The position numbers and the translations under genes were made by a program. 7,078 bases of DNA from Pirellulaceae bacterium (GTDB taxonomy: Bacteria; Planctomycetota; Planctomycetia; Pirellulales; Pirellulaceae), in assembly GCA_020846515.1 (NCBI GenBank), contig JADLDX010000151.1, positions 1 through 7,078 of the forward strand, written 5' to 3'. The notes under the pieces were generated by a model that ran no database searches, had not been told where the DNA came from, and worked only from the letters and a program-made list of their open reading frames with translations. Shown in pieces: positions 5,288-7,078 of this stretch (its first letter is position 1; the number at the start of each line of letters is the position of its first letter).

Positions 5288-7078
5288 ATGATGCGTATAT
5301 CTTGGTGCTTGTTGATCTGCGGCTGCTTGTGGCTGGGCCTGGTCGCTGCCCAGGCGCAACCGCCCATGTCCAGCCCATGGAACGATCATCCCAGCCATCG
5401 TTGGCTACCGCCCCCCAAGGACAAGAACTCGATAGCGGATCAGATCGGTATGCTCGAGCGGCTAAGCCAATTGGCCGGTGGCGGGCAAACCGATCAGCCG
5501 CCGACACCGCAGTTGACCCCCGAACAAATGCAGATGCTCGATTCAGTCGTCGAGAGCTTTCGCAATGATAAGGGCGAATTGGAATTGCCCAACCTGGATA
5601 GCGTCCCCAAAAGCTGGATCGATAGCCTCCTGCCCGACCCCAAACAGCGACAACAAGCCAAACGCTTGTTAGAAGAGTACGCACGCGAGCGAAAGCTGCC
5701 CCTCCCTGGCTCAGACCCCAATCTACCCACAGCCCCCACCAGACAACCCTACAATCAACTTGACAGCAATCCATTTGGTAACGCCCAAGCTGACAATCCT
5801 GATAATAATAGATTGCGTCCTAATCAATCTGGTGCTAATCAATCGCGTAATGATCAACCTGGTGCTGGCCAACCTGGTAATAGCCCGCTTGGTAGCAACC
5901 AGCCAAATAATAGAGGGCGAACAGGTGTGAACCCACCGGGTGCTAGGACACCAGCGGACTCGAGTGCTGCTGAGAAGCCTTCATCTGACCGAACTTTGAA
6001 CGGCGGGCCGTTCGACAACCAGCCTCGCTCGCCGAGTACGATGCCTAAAGAGGTCATGGACTTGATCGAGCGCTTAAAGCAAGTCGACCGTGCTCAACAA
6101 CAGCAACAATCCGATCGAGCATCCCAAGCCGCCACAGGTCCGCGTGGTTCGTCATCCTCCAGAGCGAGCGGCAACAGCAACACGCGTTCACCAGCCCGCA
6201 ACACTCCGTCTACCCGAGCTGGCAGCAACAACAGTAATAACAACAATCGAAGTGGCCTTCGCGATCCGCAAACCAATACGAACAATCCTAACAACTGGCG
6301 ACCAACCAGGCCGCCGATACCACAGCCCAACCCCAGCGGTCTACCGAATCAGTTCCCCAACCCAAACCTGTTCAATCCAAATCAAAACGTTGGCCCCAAC
6401 GCAGATGCGCCCATCACCAATCCGTTTGACCCTTCGACCAGCCCATCACCCACGGATGCTCAAAATGCCAACGAGTTATTGTTTGACAACTCGCTGAGTG
6501 CTCCGGTGCAAAACAATGCGATCGGCCAGCCAAACGAAGTGCCTGCGCGGAACCAGCCCCAGGAGCCACTTCGGTCAGCCGCTCCTCGATCGGCACCCAA
6601 ACCATTTCGGGCCACCGAGTTGTCCAAGCAACCGGCGGCCACGCCAGCAGCTACAGAACAACCGTTTGATGTCGAGAAGTCGCTGGCACAAAGCGGCATG
6701 GCTCGCACACTGAGACGGATCGTAGAGAAGACACTCAAGGAAGAAAACGCCAAAGCTTCGACTGGTCGTCAAGGCAGTGAGGTTGGTAACGCAGGAGGCC
6801 TGAATTCTCCAGGAAGCGACAAAGCCAATCCTGGTGCGGGACAATCAGCGAGCAATTCAAGTTGGTGGTCTGAGGCGCTCAAGAGTTGGCAAAAGCCTGA
6901 CAATGGAGCGACAACCAATAGCAGCGCCGCAAATGGATCAGACCGTAACGGTCCCTTCTCACCCACGAGCCAAGAGCCAACCAGCACATCAGCCGCCGCC
7001 AATGCCGTTAGCAACTCTATATCCTCAGTGTCGCGCAGCCTGCGATCGAACCAATCGGGGGAATGGGGACGCTTCATG
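5288..7078 (+). CDS. Exported low-complexity Asn/Pro/Gln-rich protein, 3' end outside the window
   Basis: The frame is open for 597 codons to the right edge with no stop, so the gene is partial. AAGGGG (5280-5285) lies 2 nt before the first ATG and 5 nt before a second in-frame ATG at 5291, which is the likelier start. Residues 1-23 form a signal peptide (hydrophobic core CLLICGCLWLGLVAA, cleavage after AQA). Residues 45-135 contain helix-forming segments (IADQIGMLERLSQL, PEQMQMLDSVVESF, KQRQQAKRLLEEYARER). About 150-250 and 275-460 are disordered and rich in N, P, Q, S and G, with NQPG/NQSG-like repeats at 178-206. MPKEVMDLIERLKQVDRAQQQQQ (252-274) starts another helix, here cut short, and a further one lies at about 463-490 (MARTLRRIVEKTLKEE). 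A short PFD or LFD motif recurs near 241, 379, 398 and 459. I do not recognise the family. It could be a periplasmic or envelope protein with a folded or membrane domain beyond the edge. It is not obviously linked to the carbohydrate genes. Confidence 0.82.
   Translation, partial: MMRISWCLLICGCLWLGLVAAQAQPPMSSPWNDHPSHRWLPPPKDKNSIADQIGMLERLSQLAGGGQTDQPPTPQLTPEQMQMLDSVVESFRNDKGELELPNLDSVPKSWIDSLLPDPKQRQQAKRLLEEYARERKLPLPGSDPNLPTAPTRQPYNQLDSNPFGNAQADNPDNNRLRPNQSGANQSRNDQPGAGQPGNSPLGSNQPNNRGRTGVNPPGARTPADSSAAEKPSSDRTLNGGPFDNQPRSPSTMPKEVMDLIERLKQVDRAQQQQQSDRASQAATGPRGSSSSRASGNSNTRSPARNTPSTRAGSNNSNNNNRSGLRDPQTNTNNPNNWRPTRPPIPQPNPSGLPNQFPNPNLFNPNQNVGPNADAPITNPFDPSTSPSPTDAQNANELLFDNSLSAPVQNNAIGQPNEVPARNQPQEPLRSAAPRSAPKPFRATELSKQPAATPAATEQPFDVEKSLAQSGMARTLRRIVEKTLKEENAKASTGRQGSEVGNAGGLNSPGSDKANPGAGQSASNSSWWSEALKSWQKPDNGATTNSSAANGSDRNGPFSPTSQEPTSTSAAANAVSNSISSVSRSLRSNQSGEWGRFM

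Noticed and set aside
5288..5356. Lipoprotein signal (ICGC) in the low-complexity protein
   Set aside because: The cysteine sits too early in the hydrophobic core and the preceding residues do not fit a lipobox; the AQA site further on fits signal peptidase I better.
5016..5774. Minus-strand open frame of 252 codons
   Set aside because: It overlaps the end of the esterase and the start of the exported low-complexity protein, both better supported, and it has no signal or domain motif.
6090..6497. Plus-strand open frame of 135 codons within the low-complexity gene
   Set aside because: It is a shifted-frame shadow of the 597-codon frame. The low-complexity DNA is poor in stop codons in several frames, and only the longer frame has a Shine-Dalgarno and signal peptide.
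6769..7077. Minus-strand open frame reaching the right edge
   Set aside because: Same low-complexity stretch; no motif, and it contradicts the plus-strand frame, which stays open through the whole region.

Overview
The window looks like part of a planctomycete chromosome, most likely from the Pirellulaceae (Rhodopirellula/Pirellula relatives). This is inferred from the gene types (a secreted parallel beta-helix protein, a DUF1080 protein and an AXE1-type esterase, all with Sec signal peptides), from the moderate GC content, and from intergenic regions filled with short GTAG- or TTAG-footed hairpin repeats. No phylogenetic marker gene is present, so the assignment is tentative.

Layout. Positions 1-449 hold no convincing gene. 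This stretch contains a degenerate, translatable, possibly dispersed repeat (1-276), a perfect 22-bp palindrome (279-300) and a mosaic of hairpin repeats (322-424). Positions 450-2681 (minus strand) encode a 743-aa secreted right-handed parallel beta-helix protein, possibly a carbohydrate-active enzyme. Positions 2682-2907 are a divergent intergenic region with a good promoter-like sequence for the minus-strand gene, a weaker one for the plus-strand gene, and two hairpins. Positions 2908-3618 (plus) encode a 236-aa secreted DUF1080 / 3-keto-disaccharide hydrolase-like protein. Positions 3619-3828 hold an array of GTAG-footed palindromes, three and a half in one orientation and then two in the opposite orientation, resembling bacterial REP/BIME elements. 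Positions 3829-5148 (plus) encode a secreted acetylxylan-esterase-like alpha/beta hydrolase with an N-terminal Ig-like region and a complete Ser-Asp-His triad. Positions 5288-7078 (plus) carry the first 597 codons of an open reading frame that runs off the right edge: an exported, largely disordered, Asn/Pro/Gln/Ser-rich protein of unknown function.

The first three genes fit extracytoplasmic carbohydrate processing: a beta-helix glycan-binding or cleaving protein, a sugar-derivative hydrolase and a carbohydrate esterase. The beta-helix gene is divergent from the other two, so at least two promoters are needed. No regulator, transporter, sulfatase or SusC/D-like pair is visible.

The most unusual content is in the non-coding DNA. 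One hairpin architecture (TAG foot, GC-rich stem, GCCA or TGGC loop) appears in two arm-sequence versions more than 3 kb apart, with both arms changed together so that pairing is kept. This is best explained as a REP-like element family.
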